A stretch of DNA of 64,000 nucleotides from an uncultured Oscillospiraceae bacterium. Its GTDB lineage: Bacteria; Bacillota; Clostridia; Oscillospirales; Oscillospiraceae. This document shows, piece by piece, positions 42,635-51,394 of this stretch. Both the position numbers and the translations under genes were made by a program. A model generated the notes under the pieces. It had not been told where the DNA came from. It made no database searches and was given only the letters and a program-made list of their open reading frames with translations. Within the stretch, counting starts at the first letter, position 1; each line of letters begins with the position of its first letter. Location of the stretch: positions 34,876 through 98,875 of the forward strand of contig CAJUKT010000073.1 of assembly GCA_910587255.1 (NCBI GenBank), read 5' to 3'.

Positions 42635-44152
42635 TTAAAGCTGGGTTTGCCTGCCCTTTTTGGGTGAAAATGTAATGCCCTGGGCCAGCAGGGCGGCAGC
42701 GTAGACCACCAGCCCCAGCAGCGTGCAGGCCAGCGCTGACCAGCCCTGGCCGCACCCCGCGTCCAGCATAACCCGGAACAACAGATTACACCAAAGTCCC
42801 ATGAGGGACGCTGCAAGAAGGGGCCGGACAAACCAGGGGAACCACTTTACACGCAGTCCTGCCGCTCGGAGCACCGAGGCCAGGTTGAGGCCCGCTCCCG
42901 CCAGCCCTGACGCGGCGTATCCGGCGGCAAACCCGGCTAGACCAAACCTGGACACAGCGAAAAAGGTGAAGACCAGCTGAACCGCATCGCTGAGTATGGC
43001 GTTTCGGGCGGCTTTTCCCTGGAGGGCCAGGCCGTTGAGCGCCCCGGACAGTACCGACTGCCAGCACCCCAGCAGGGTGCCGATGGCCAGGGGAAGAATC
43101 AGCTCCCCCACCCGCCCGTCCTTGAACAGGGTTTGGCCCACCGTGGGGCCGACGACAGTGAGCAGGGCCATGGCCGGGGCCATGAGCAGGGAGGTGGCGG
43201 ACATCACCCGGTCCAGGAAGCCACCTGCGGCCCGCCGGTCTCCCTGGGCAGTGCGCCGGGAGAGGTCGGGCACCATCACCAGGCACAGCGCGCCGATAAA
43301 CCCGGTGGGCAGGGCCAGCAAGGGCAGCGTCATGCCGCTGAGCACCCCGAATTCCGCCATGGCCTCGGACAACGTCATGCCGCCCTCCACCAGCTTTGCC
43401 GGGATGAGCACGGCGTTGGCCGACCCCAGCAGGGTGCCCAGCAGGGAGGTGGCCCCCACCGGCACGGCGATGGCCATCAGCCGCCGGGCGCTGATTTCCG
43501 TCCCGGGATTCCCCGGGGGAAAGCGCTGCCAGTGCCGCCGGAACAGCAGGGTGAGGGCGCAGGCGGAGAACACCTCGCAAATTACCATGCCCAGCACAAT
43601 AAGGCCCACCGTCTCCTCGGCGGAGCGGGGAAGAAGGGCGATGAGCAGCCCCAGCACCGCCCCTGCCCGGATAAGCTGTTCGGCGGTCTCCACCGCGGCG
43701 GGGGGACGCACCCGGCCAATGCCGTAAAAACAGTGCTTGTGGAGGTTTTCTACCCCGGTGAGCAGCACGCAGGGAACCAGCAGCGCCACCCCCAGCCGGG
43801 TGCGGGCGTCCCCCAGCAGATAGACCGAGATGGGGTCGGACAGCAGAACCACAGCCGCCCCCAGGGGGAGAACCATCAGAAAAAAACACCTGAGCGCACG
43901 GCGCAGCACCAGGCGCACTGTGCCATTGTCCCCCAGGGCATGGTGCCGGGCGGACAGGGTGGATACCGCCACCGTCAATCCCACGGCCGTGAGGGACATG
44001 AGCATGGAATACACCGGCATTACCAGCTGATACAGCCCCATGGTCTCCGCGCCGATGAGCCGGGACAGGGCCATGCGGTACAAAAATCCCACCACCTGAG
44101 AGAACAGGCCGGTGGCGGTGAGCAGCAGGGTACCGGCCAAAATCGTGGACAA
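42635..44152 (-). CDS. spoVB: SpoVB-like polysaccharide biosynthesis flippase
   Basis: This 505-residue MOP-superfamily protein has about 14 membrane segments. It starts MSTILAGTLLLTATGLFSQV and continues GFLYRMALSRLIGAETMGLYQL, the SpoVB/MurJ-like signature. Family members flip lipid-linked glycan precursors; SpoVB acts in spore cortex formation. Its presence supports a spore-forming host. A perfect hairpin (44161-44194) lies just upstream. Confidence 0.85.
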   Translation of the reverse strand: MSTILAGTLLLTATGLFSQVVGFLYRMALSRLIGAETMGLYQLVMPVYSMLMSLTAVGLTVAVSTLSARHHALGDNGTVRLVLRRALRCFFLMVLPLGAAVVLLSDPISVYLLGDARTRLGVALLVPCVLLTGVENLHKHCFYGIGRVRPPAAVETAEQLIRAGAVLGLLIALLPRSAEETVGLIVLGMVICEVFSACALTLLFRRHWQRFPPGNPGTEISARRLMAIAVPVGATSLLGTLLGSANAVLIPAKLVEGGMTLSEAMAEFGVLSGMTLPLLALPTGFIGALCLVMVPDLSRRTAQGDRRAAGGFLDRVMSATSLLMAPAMALLTVVGPTVGQTLFKDGRVGELILPLAIGTLLGCWQSVLSGALNGLALQGKAARNAILSDAVQLVFTFFAVSRFGLAGFAAGYAASGLAGAGLNLASVLRAAGLRVKWFPWFVRPLLAASLMGLWCNLLFRVMLDAGCGQGWSALACTLLGLVVYAAALLAQGITFSPKKGRQTQL

Positions 44153-44160
44153 AACGCCCG

Positions 44161-44194
44161 CCCCCCTTCACAGGATAGCTTCTCGTCCATCCTA
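44161..44194. other. Hairpin between yycI and spoVB
   Basis: CCCCCCTTCA...AGGAT pairs with ATCCT...TGAAGGGGGG. No T-run follows on either strand, so it is not a standard terminator; it could slow transcription or protect an RNA end. Confidence 0.5.
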
Positions 44195-44219
44195 TGAAGG
44201 GGGGCTTGTCAGACATGCT

Positions 44220-45053
44220 TTATTGGCCGGAGGCGCGGGTGAGGGAGCCGGTAACGCAGTCCAGATAATAGCTGGCCGCGTCGGTGGTCACCAGCCACGC
44301 CGGGGTCAGCTGAACGCCGCCGGACACGGACTGGGCGGTTCTGCGCCAGCCCGGCTCCATGGAGCGCAGATAGGTGCACACATCGCCGGTGGAGGCGATT
44401 TCCTCGGAGAAGCGCAGCAGCGCGGTGGGGAGGGTGAGAGCCTGCCCCGGTTCCTCTGTTCCACCGGCGGACATGAGGAGGGCGCCGCTGAGGGAGCAGA
44501 GCCGCCCCTCCCGGTAGACAAGCTCCACCCGGCAGGAAAATACCGGCCAGCCGTCCCGGCGCTGGGTGAAGCGGAGGGTGGTTTGGCCGCCGTCCTCGGA
44601 CGCGCTGTCCAGGGCGGCATCCACGCCCAGGTCTTTTAAAAGGGCGGCGGCGTGATCCTCCGGGCGGGAGGTCTCCCAGCGGGAAGCCGGGGCCAGCTCG
44701 GCGGTCAGCTCACCCCCGGACCGCAGGGACACTTCCCCCAGGGCGCTGCGGTAGAGGTACACGCCGCCCCCCTGCCTGTCGCCCTGGACATCCTCGCCCA
44801 GCAGGGCGCGGGCCAGCTTTTCCTCCTGCTCCAGATCCCGATCCACGGACAGGGGGGACAGGCCAACGGCGGGGGAGAGGGCGGAAAGGTCCACCTGGAT
44901 GCCGCCGCGCTCCAGCACCTGTACGGTGTGCTCCAGGGCGGAGCGCTCGTATTGCGCGGCCTCCTGGCTGCGGGCGGCCACCAGCACCAGCAAAAAGCCG
45001 TTGACCACCAGCAGGATAAGGATAATGAGATTTTTCAGCTTTCGCCATTCCAC
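44220..45053 (-). CDS. yycI: YycI-like two-component accessory protein
   Basis: This 277-residue protein has a short cytoplasmic tail, one membrane helix (NLIILILLVVNGFLLVLVAA) and an extracellular domain, the layout of YycI. The GTG at 45053 is preceded by AAGGAGG; the longer frame from 45074 overlaps that site. It follows YycH by 22 bp. With YycH it restrains the WalK sensor in Bacillus. Confidence 0.8.
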   Translation of the reverse strand: MEWRKLKNLIILILLVVNGFLLVLVAARSQEAAQYERSALEHTVQVLERGGIQVDLSALSPAVGLSPLSVDRDLEQEEKLARALLGEDVQGDRQGGGVYLYRSALGEVSLRSGGELTAELAPASRWETSRPEDHAAALLKDLGVDAALDSASEDGGQTTLRFTQRRDGWPVFSCRVELVYREGRLCSLSGALLMSAGGTEEPGQALTLPTALLRFSEEIASTGDVCTYLRSMEPGWRRTAQSVSGGVQLTPAWLVTTDAASYYLDCVTGSLTRASGQ

Positions 45054-45074
45054 GTGCGGCCGCCTCCTTCCCAA

Positions 45075-46337
45075 TTAAGCCGCCGCCCACTGGGGGGAGA
45101 CGGAGGGACCGCCCCCGTCCCGGTACTGAATGATCAGCTCCCGCCGCTCCTGGGAGATGCTGGGCAGCATGGCGGCGGCCTTGTCAATGGGCAGCAGCAG
45201 AGTGTGCTCACCGTTGGGGGCATAGCTGCGGAAGTGGAGGGTAAATTGGGTGATATACCCGTCCGTCACCCAGAACTCCGCCGCCCAGCCCTCGCCGCCC
45301 AGGTATACGGGGCAGCCGCCCAGCAGATAGCCGAAGCGCAGGCACAGCGCACCTTGGCTTTCCCGGGCGGAGACGAGGTAAAGCCGGGCCTCGCCGCACA
45401 GTGCGCCCAGCGTGCCCTCGGCCAGCGCCCTGGCCTTGTCCACCGCGTCGGCCAGGGTGGAACCGGCGGGATATCTTTCCACCCAGGCGGCCCGGTAGGT
45501 GACGGTGCCGTTGGTGCTGACCACCAGCCGGTCCCCGCCGTCCAGATACACCTCGCCGCCGCTCACCGGGGCGTGATTCTGGCCGTTGAAGGCCAGGGCG
45601 TCCAGCACCGCAGACGTTCCGCCGCCGGGCAAAGGGTTGGATACGGCGTAGCACACGCCCTGCTGGGCCACCTCGGTGACCAGGGTGTAGGGGGAGAGAA
45701 GCTGGGACAGATCCGGGTTTTCAAAAGCGAAATAGGCGCTGTTGGATGTGACGGCGGCGGTGGCGGGGTTCAGGTGGAGGGCTTGGGTGAGGGCGGTGGG
45801 GCAGAAAAAGAACTGACCCTTGTCCGTGTCCTGCCAGCACAGCAAAACCTGGTCCCCCTGGCCGGCACACAGCAGCACCCGGCGGGCGGCGCCGTCCAGC
45901 CCCGCCGTCCCCGGGCCCTGAAGCCAATGCTCCAGGGCGGACAGGGGCACGTCTCCGGCAAAGTCAAAATAGATCCCTGTCCCGGTGAGATACTGCCGCC
46001 ACTGCTCCTCAGTCATGGGGCGGGCCTCTCCGGCGGAGGCCAGCGCGTCCCCCAGCAGGGCGCCCAGGGGAGGGAAGAGCTCCTCAAGCTGCGCTTTGTC
46101 ATACTGTACGCCGCAGCGCCCCCCCTCGGCGGAGATAACCAGCCGGGCGGGAAGCATGGCGCCCCCCTGGGTGGCGGTGAAGGCGCCGGGGGCGGGGCTC
46201 TCCTTGGGGGAGAGCAGCTCCAATACGCCGCTGTCCTGCAGCAGGGGGGTCATGGACAGGAGATAGACGGCGGACAGGGACAGCGCGACGATGAGCGCGT
46301 CCTTTCCCCACTCAAGGAGGCGGCGGTTATTCCCCAT
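45075..46337 (-). CDS. yycH: YycH-like regulator of WalK
   Basis: This 420-residue protein has an N-terminal membrane helix (ALIVALSLSAVYLLSM) and a large extracellular part, placed directly between walK and yycI. Sequence conservation is low, as is usual for YycH, so the name rests mainly on position and architecture. It overlaps the walK stop by 11 bp. Confidence 0.78.
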   Translation of the reverse strand: MGNNRRLLEWGKDALIVALSLSAVYLLSMTPLLQDSGVLELLSPKESPAPGAFTATQGGAMLPARLVISAEGGRCGVQYDKAQLEELFPPLGALLGDALASAGEARPMTEEQWRQYLTGTGIYFDFAGDVPLSALEHWLQGPGTAGLDGAARRVLLCAGQGDQVLLCWQDTDKGQFFFCPTALTQALHLNPATAAVTSNSAYFAFENPDLSQLLSPYTLVTEVAQQGVCYAVSNPLPGGGTSAVLDALAFNGQNHAPVSGGEVYLDGGDRLVVSTNGTVTYRAAWVERYPAGSTLADAVDKARALAEGTLGALCGEARLYLVSARESQGALCLRFGYLLGGCPVYLGGEGWAAEFWVTDGYITQFTLHFRSYAPNGEHTLLLPIDKAAAMLPSISQERRELIIQYRDGGGPSVSPQWAAA

Positions 46338-47799
46338 GACCGGCCTCCTCTCCAGGCCCCAGTACAGGCAGCTCCATGCGGATGGTGAGCCCCGGCTCCA
46401 GCTTGTCCACCAGATACAGCCTGCCCTCGTGCTGCTTCATGATTTCCTGGGCAATGGACAGCCCCAGCCCCATCCCCCCGGACTGGCGGGAGCGGGCCTT
46501 GTCCACCCGGTAAAACCGCTCGAAAATGCGTCCCCGGTCACTCTCCGGGATGCCGATGCCGTTGTCGTCCACCTCCATCCACACCCGGTCGCCGGACTGC
46601 CCGGCGGACAGTGCGATGCGTCCCCCGTCGGGGGTGTATTTGATGGCGTTGGATACGATGTTCATCATCACCTGCATGATCCGCTCCCGGTCCGCCCGCA
46701 CCTGGGGCAGGTTTTCCGGCAGGCGCAGCTCCACGGTATGGGCGTGATTTTGGGCGTCCATCAACACCGCCTGATAGGTGTCGTCCACCGCCTTGGCAAA
46801 GGGGAAGACGGTGAGGCGCAGCTCGCTGCGGCCCGAGTCAAACCGGGAGAGGGTGAGCAGGTCCTGCAAAATATGGGTCATGCGGTCGGATTCGTTGAGG
46901 ATGACCCCTAAAAAGCGATGCTCCATCTCAGCGGGCAGATCGCCCACCCCGTCCGCCAGGGTTTCGGCGTAGCTTTTGATATTGGTCAGGGGGGTGCGCA
47001 GCTCGTGGGATACGTTGGCGACAAAATCCTTGCGCTGCTGCTCAGCCCGCTCCAGCTCGGCGATGTTGGTCTCCAGCTGCTGGGCCATGGCGTTAAAGCT
47101 CTCGGTAAGCTGGCCGATCTCATCGCTGGAGGTGATTTCCAGCTTCCGGGAGAAGTCGCCCTGGGCCACCTGCTCGATGCCGTCGGTGAGCCTTTGGAGG
47201 GGATCCACCATGGTTTTGGACAGAAGGAAGGAGAGCAGGATGGAGATGACAAGGCCCAGGGCCAGAGCCTCCATGATGAGGGAGAACATCTCGGCGTTGA
47301 GGCTGCGGACGGTCTCCCGGCTGTCCAGGATATAGATAATATAAGGGTGCCCCCCCCGGGTGATGGGAATGGCGGCATCCATGTAGTCGGCGGTGACACT
47401 GCTGTCAAAGCCCTCTTCCCCCAGCAGGGCGGCGGAGATGTTGGGGGTGACGGCGATGCCGCCCTCCGGCGGGTTGGCGGAACCGCCCAGACAGCGCCCG
47501 GTTACGCCGTCCAGCACAAAGAAATTGCGGTTTCGCCGGTCTACCCCCAGAATGCCCGCGTAGGCGGACAGCACCTCTTCCAGCATGGCTGCGGCGTCCT
47601 CGTCGTCCTGGGTGACGGTTTGAAGATCCCGCACGAAGTCTGCGTTATCCTGGCCAAAGGCGTCGGCGAGCTGCTGATAAAAGTCGTTGATATAGTAGCC
47701 GGTGACGGAATTCATCAAAAACGCGCCGACCACCACCATGAGCGACACGATGAGCAGCACCATGATGAGCACCAGCTTGATGTGAAGATTGCGGCGCAT
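46327..47799 (-). CDS. walK: Sensor histidine kinase WalK
   Basis: This 490-residue kinase has two membrane helices flanking an extracellular region of ~150 residues, then HAMP, a HisKA domain with the phosphorylated His in VANVSHELRTPLTNIKSYAE, and an HATPase domain with NIVSNAIKYTPDGG, DNGIGIPESDRGRIFERFYR and GGMGLGLSIAQEI. No PAS domain is obvious between HAMP and HisKA, unlike Bacillus WalK. AAAGGAGG precedes ATG 47799. It controls cell-wall turnover with WalR. Confidence 0.88.
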   Translation of the reverse strand: MRRNLHIKLVLIMVLLIVSLMVVVGAFLMNSVTGYYINDFYQQLADAFGQDNADFVRDLQTVTQDDEDAAAMLEEVLSAYAGILGVDRRNRNFFVLDGVTGRCLGGSANPPEGGIAVTPNISAALLGEEGFDSSVTADYMDAAIPITRGGHPYIIYILDSRETVRSLNAEMFSLIMEALALGLVISILLSFLLSKTMVDPLQRLTDGIEQVAQGDFSRKLEITSSDEIGQLTESFNAMAQQLETNIAELERAEQQRKDFVANVSHELRTPLTNIKSYAETLADGVGDLPAEMEHRFLGVILNESDRMTHILQDLLTLSRFDSGRSELRLTVFPFAKAVDDTYQAVLMDAQNHAHTVELRLPENLPQVRADRERIMQVMMNIVSNAIKYTPDGGRIALSAGQSGDRVWMEVDDNGIGIPESDRGRIFERFYRVDKARSRQSGGMGLGLSIAQEIMKQHEGRLYLVDKLEPGLTIRMELPVLGPGEEAGHGE

Positions 47800-47907
47800 G
47801 GCGGACGCCTCCTTTCCCCAGTTGTCACGCTTCGCCTGTTCGCGACGCGCGGCTGTCTCGCCTTCGGCTCGGTCGGCGCTGGACGTGTGCCACTGGCACA
47901 CAGCGCC

Positions 47908-47993
47908 CTCCGACTCGGGCAAAGCCCATCCGGGCTGTTAGCCCTTCTTGGGCTTTTGCCCGCGCTCCACTCCATCCGCGCTGCTCACGACGG
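47908..47993 (-). repeat. Dispersed intergenic repeat, copy B
   Basis: Read on the minus strand, it matches 31786-31868 over the first ~42 bp and again near the end (GGGCTTTGCCCGAGTCGGAG). It sits in the 202-bp gap that separates walR from walK, which is wider than the other gaps of this operon. Confidence 0.65.
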
Positions 47994-48001
47994 TTCAGCG
48001 C

Positions 48002-48703
48002 TCAGATGCCGAAGGCGTAGCCCAGCCCCCGGCGGGTGACAATAAATTTGGGGTCGGCAGGGTCGTCCTCCAGCTTTTCGCGCAGACGGCGGATGGCGAC
48101 ATCCACTGCGCGCACGTCGCCCACATAGCCGTCGTAATTCCAGACCTGCTCCATCAGGGACTCACGGCTTACCGCTTGTCCCCGGGCGGAGGCCAGCGTC
48201 TTGACCAGTTCATACTCCCGCTGGGTCAGATCCAGCGCCTCTGCGTCCTTATACACCAGCATGGCGTCCAGATCTACCTGGACCCGCCCCAGCTCCAGGC
48301 GGTTGGGGTTGGCCTGGGGGGCGGCCTGGGAAAGCATTTCCGTGCGGCGGATATTGCTCTTTACCCGGGCCAGCAACTCCCGCATGGAGAATGGCTTGGT
48401 GATATAATCGTCCGCCCCCAGCTCCAGCCCCAGCACCTTGTCCGTCTCTTCCTCCCGTGCGGTGAGCATAATGATGGGGGTGGCCCGACCCTGCTCCCGC
48501 AGGGTGCGGCACACCTGGAAGCCGTCCATTTTGGGGAGCATCAGATCCAGCAGGATGAGGTCCGGGTCCTGGTCCAGGGCCAGGCGCAGCCCGGCGGCCC
48601 CGTCCAGGGCCTCCAGGGTGTTATACCCCTCACGCTGGAGGTTGAAGGTGAGGATGTCCACGATATTGCGCTCATCCTCCACCACCAGGATTTTTTTACC
48701 CAT
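48002..48703 (-). CDS. walR: Response regulator WalR
   Basis: This is a 233-residue OmpR-type regulator. The receiver has the phosphoacceptor Asp53 (ILLDLMLPKMDG), Thr in IIMLTAREE and Lys in DDYITKPFSM. The winged helix ends VRAVDVAIRRLREKLEDDP and RRGLGYAF. It is the first gene of the WalR-WalK-YycH-YycI operon. Confidence 0.93.
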   Translation of the reverse strand: MGKKILVVEDERNIVDILTFNLQREGYNTLEALDGAAGLRLALDQDPDLILLDLMLPKMDGFQVCRTLREQGRATPIIMLTAREEETDKVLGLELGADDYITKPFSMRELLARVKSNIRRTEMLSQAAPQANPNRLELGRVQVDLDAMLVYKDAEALDLTQREYELVKTLASARGQAVSRESLMEQVWNYDGYVGDVRAVDVAIRRLREKLEDDPADPKFIVTRRGLGYAFGI

Positions 48704-48738
48704 AGCGTTCCTCCTGTTTTCTGTGTGGCGGGAGCGGG

Positions 48739-49287
48739 TTATTCCCCGGCCTCCGCCTTGATCAGCCGGTCCGCCCGGAACAGGGCGGCCAGGGTCTTGG
48801 CATCGTTGATGCGTCCGTCCGCCGCCTGGGCCAGCGCCTCGGCGAAGGGCAGCTTGAAGGGCTCCAAAAACTCATCCTGGTCCAGGTGACGCTCCCCAAA
48901 GGTGAGCTCCCGGGCCAGAAACAGATAAAGCATCTCGTCGGTATACCCCACGGTGGGCATGATGTAGCCCAAAGCATCCCAACGGCCCGCCTCAGCGCCG
49001 AGCTCCTCCTTCAGCTCCCGGCGGATGGCGTGGCCGGGGTCCTCTCCCGGCTCCAGCTTGCCCGCGGGGATCTCGGTGACGACCTTGTGGTAGGGATAGC
49101 GAAACTGGCGCTCCAGATAGACGTTCCCATCCCCGTCCAGCGCCACCACCGCCGCCCCGCCGGGGTGGTGGACAAACTCCCGGACGGCAGAGTTCCCATT
49201 GACCAGCCCAACCTGATCCAGGTAGACCTTCAGCAGCCTTCCGTCAAAGACCTGACGGCTGGACAGCGTTTTTTCGCTCAGCTCCAT
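48739..49287 (-). CDS. NUDIX hydrolase, ADP-ribose pyrophosphatase type
   Basis: This 182-residue enzyme has the Nudix box GKLEPGEDPGHAIRRELKEELGAEAG around residues 78-103, preceded by RQFRYPYHKVVTEIPAGKL as in ADP-ribose pyrophosphatases. GGAGGTATT stands before the ATG at 49287. It is 35 bp upstream of walR on the same strand, so it may be cotranscribed. Confidence 0.9.
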   Translation of the reverse strand: MELSEKTLSSRQVFDGRLLKVYLDQVGLVNGNSAVREFVHHPGGAAVVALDGDGNVYLERQFRYPYHKVVTEIPAGKLEPGEDPGHAIRRELKEELGAEAGRWDALGYIMPTVGYTDEMLYLFLARELTFGERHLDQDEFLEPFKLPFAEALAQAADGRINDAKTLAALFRADRLIKAEAGE

Positions 49288-49395
49288 GCGCAATACCTCC
49301 CGGCGTGTCCGCTGTTTTTTCATATCCTGAACAGTTTACCACAACAGGGGAAAAATAGGAAGTCCAAAGTCAGATTTTCCCGGGGAAAAGAGGGA

Positions 49396-49424
49396 TTGCC
49401 ATTTGGGCGCGGATACTTTATAAT
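49396..49424 (+). promoter_or_regulatory. Promoter of the DUF815 ATPase gene
   Basis: TTGCCA (49396-49401) and TATAAT (49419-49424) have 17-bp spacing. Confidence 0.8.
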
Positions 49425-49445
49425 ATCCCCATCGAGGTGAATTCC

Positions 49446-50639
49446 ATGAATGTGAAGACTATGCTGGCCGCCCTGCGGGGAGTGACGGCCTATAAGGATA
49501 TTTTGACCCAGCCGGTGATGGAATGTGCCCTTCGCCTGCTGGCGGGGGCCGCCCATGGAGACGGCCTGGGCGGGCTGGAGGCGTATACCGACCTGTTTTA
49601 TCAGCTGCGTGTGGAGGGGCAGCCGGGCCTGGGCCAGTGGCTGGACCAGGCCCTGAGATGGTCGGAGGGGCCCTATCCCATGCTGGCCCAGCGGGGGGAC
49701 CGGGACCCGGCGCTGGAACAGGCGGCGCGGCTGGATATCTCCGCCTTTGAGCTGCTGGCCAGCGTGGACTGCGACAGGTGGCTGGCCCACCTGGGCAAGC
49801 TGCTGGACAGCGATTACCAGGGGGTGCTTACATCCCTGCCCCGGTGGCAGCGTGGGGTGCCCTTCTCCTTTGACCAGCTCACCGCCGCCTATCGAAGGGA
49901 GGGCGCCGGGCAGTTTGCCCGGCACCGGGCCTTTGTGTGGGAGGGCGGGACGCTCATTCCGGTGGAACGCCCGGACTGCCCGTGCGCGGATCAGCTTTTG
50001 GGATATGAGGAGCAGCGTGCCGAGGTGGAGCGCAATACCCGGCTGCTCATGGAGGGGAAGACGGTGAACAATGTGCTGCTCTACGGAGAGAGCGGCACGG
50101 GCAAGTCGGCCACGGTGAAGCACCTGCTGACCCTGCCGGGAATGGAGGAGCTGCGGCTCATCGAGGCGGACAAGGGGGATTTGGGCGGCCTGCCCGCCCT
50201 GATCCGCAGGCTGGATGGGCGGCGGCAGAAGTTTATCGTATTTATCGACGACCTCACCTTCGACCGGGACGATCCTACATATTCCGTGCTGAAAACCATC
50301 CTGGAGGGGGGCGTGGAGCGCCGGCCCCAAAACGTGGCGGTATACGCCACCTCCAACCGCCGCCACCTGGTCCGCCAGACCATCTCTGAGCGGGCGGGGG
50401 ACGAGATGGACCGGTCGGAGACCATCCGGGAAAAGACCTCGCTGGCAGACCGCTTCGGGGTGCGGGTGCTGTTCCAGGGGCTGGGCAAGCCGGAATTCTT
50501 GGCCCTGGTGGATATGCTGGCCGCCCGTCAGGGCGTAGACCTGTCCCCCGAGGAGCTCCACCGCCGGGCGGTGGCCTGGGAGCGGTTCCACGGGGCGCAG
50601 ACCCCCAGGACCGCCCTGCAATTCATCCTTTCGCTGTAG
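49446..50639 (+). CDS. DUF815-family AAA ATPase
   Basis: This 397-residue protein has the DUF815 linker LLGYEEQRAEVERNTRLLMEGK, Walker A LLYGESGTGKSATVKHLL, and Walker B KFIVFIDDLTFD, with VAVYATSNRRHLV (sensor 1). GAGGTG precedes ATG 49446. Function of the family is unknown. Confidence 0.88.
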   Translation: MNVKTMLAALRGVTAYKDILTQPVMECALRLLAGAAHGDGLGGLEAYTDLFYQLRVEGQPGLGQWLDQALRWSEGPYPMLAQRGDRDPALEQAARLDISAFELLASVDCDRWLAHLGKLLDSDYQGVLTSLPRWQRGVPFSFDQLTAAYRREGAGQFARHRAFVWEGGTLIPVERPDCPCADQLLGYEEQRAEVERNTRLLMEGKTVNNVLLYGESGTGKSATVKHLLTLPGMEELRLIEADKGDLGGLPALIRRLDGRRQKFIVFIDDLTFDRDDPTYSVLKTILEGGVERRPQNVAVYATSNRRHLVRQTISERAGDEMDRSETIREKTSLADRFGVRVLFQGLGKPEFLALVDMLAARQGVDLSPEELHRRAVAWERFHGAQTPRTALQFILSL

Positions 50640-50671
50640 AGTGCCTAAAAAAACATCAGGAGATTTTTACT

Positions 50672-50710
50672 ATGTTTAACAACTATACGGATTCGGTGAT
50701 TGTGGCCTGA
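50672..50710 (+). CDS. Twelve-residue leader peptide candidate
   Basis: ATG follows CAGGAGATTTTTACT; the product would be MFNNYTDSVIVA. It stands between the DUF815 gene and the RNHCP gene and is followed within 3 bases by a perfect hairpin. Its translation could control the downstream gene. Too short to be sure. Confidence 0.4.
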   Translation: MFNNYTDSVIVA

Positions 50711-50712
50711 CC

Positions 50713-50773
50713 GGGAGGTTTGCGACACAATCCATCACCCAAACCTCCCAAAAGAATCATATCTTTTAGGAGG
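50713..50773 (+). promoter_or_regulatory. Attenuator-like hairpin before the RNHCP gene
   Basis: GGGAGGTTTG (50713-50722) pairs perfectly with CAAACCTCCC (50740-50749). The right arm CCTCC can also pair with the ribosome site AGGAGG at 50768-50773, giving two exclusive folds. A short AAAGA/TCTTT stem lies between. Confidence 0.5.
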
Positions 50774-50781
50774 ACAATTCC

Positions 50782-51183
50782 TTGAATCGAGAAAACAAGC
50801 GTAAGCAATACGAAAAAGGTTACTACAAAACCCATCCCTGCTGCGATAGCTTCACCTGCCGGGTGTGCGGCCGGCTGACAACCCCCCAGGGGGCGGGGAG
50901 CAGTCACCGAAACCACTGCCCCAACTGCCTGTCCAGCCTCCATGTGGATATCGAACCCGGAGACCGGGCCTCGGACTGCGGCGGTGTCATGGAACCTATC
51001 GCGGTCTGGGTGCGCAGAGGCGGCGAATGGGCCGTCATCCACCGCTGCCGCCGGTGCGGTGCGCTGTCCTCCAACCGGGTGGCGGCGGACGACAACCCTA
51101 GAAAGCTGATGTCTATCGCCATGAAGCCAGTGGCCTTCCCGCCCTTCCCCATTGAGCGGATGGAGGAGCTGGCGGGGGAGTGA
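50782..51183 (+). CDS. RNHCP-domain zinc-ribbon-like protein
   Basis: This 133-residue protein starts at TTG 50782, 8 bp after TAGGAGG. It contains the namesake block HRNHCPNCLSSLHVD and further cysteine pairs (FTCRVCGRL, HRCRRCGAL), likely two zinc sites. Family function is unknown. It ends before a strong terminator. Confidence 0.85.
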   Translation: MNRENKRKQYEKGYYKTHPCCDSFTCRVCGRLTTPQGAGSSHRNHCPNCLSSLHVDIEPGDRASDCGGVMEPIAVWVRRGGEWAVIHRCRRCGALSSNRVAADDNPRKLMSIAMKPVAFPPFPIERMEELAGE

Positions 51184-51186
51184 CGG

Positions 51187-51224
51187 AAGCGGCGCGCGGT
51201 CTTTTGCCGCGCGCCGCTTTTTTT
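51187..51224 (+). terminator. Terminator after the RNHCP gene
   Basis: AAGCGGCGCGCGG pairs with CCGCGCGCCGCTT, followed by TTTTT. Confidence 0.88.
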
Positions 51225-51394
51225 GCCAAAATGGGGGAGCGCAACCGCCGTCGGCGGGGCTGTTTCAGGAGCAGCTGGCCGGGATGGTGGCGATGTTCCG
51301 CCAGACGGGGATAGGCCGGGCGGTGCCGGACATCGATAGCAATGCATCCTGAGAGTGGGAAGACGCTCCGGCAGCCAGAGGGGGACTTCCCGTG

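Noticed and set aside
44161..44194. Hairpin as a standard terminator of yycI
   Set aside because: No T-run follows on either strand.
44652..46388. A 578-codon plus-strand frame opposite yycI/yycH
   Set aside because: YycH and YycI have membrane helices, operon spacing and sound starts; the opposite frame is Gly/Gln/His-rich shadow.
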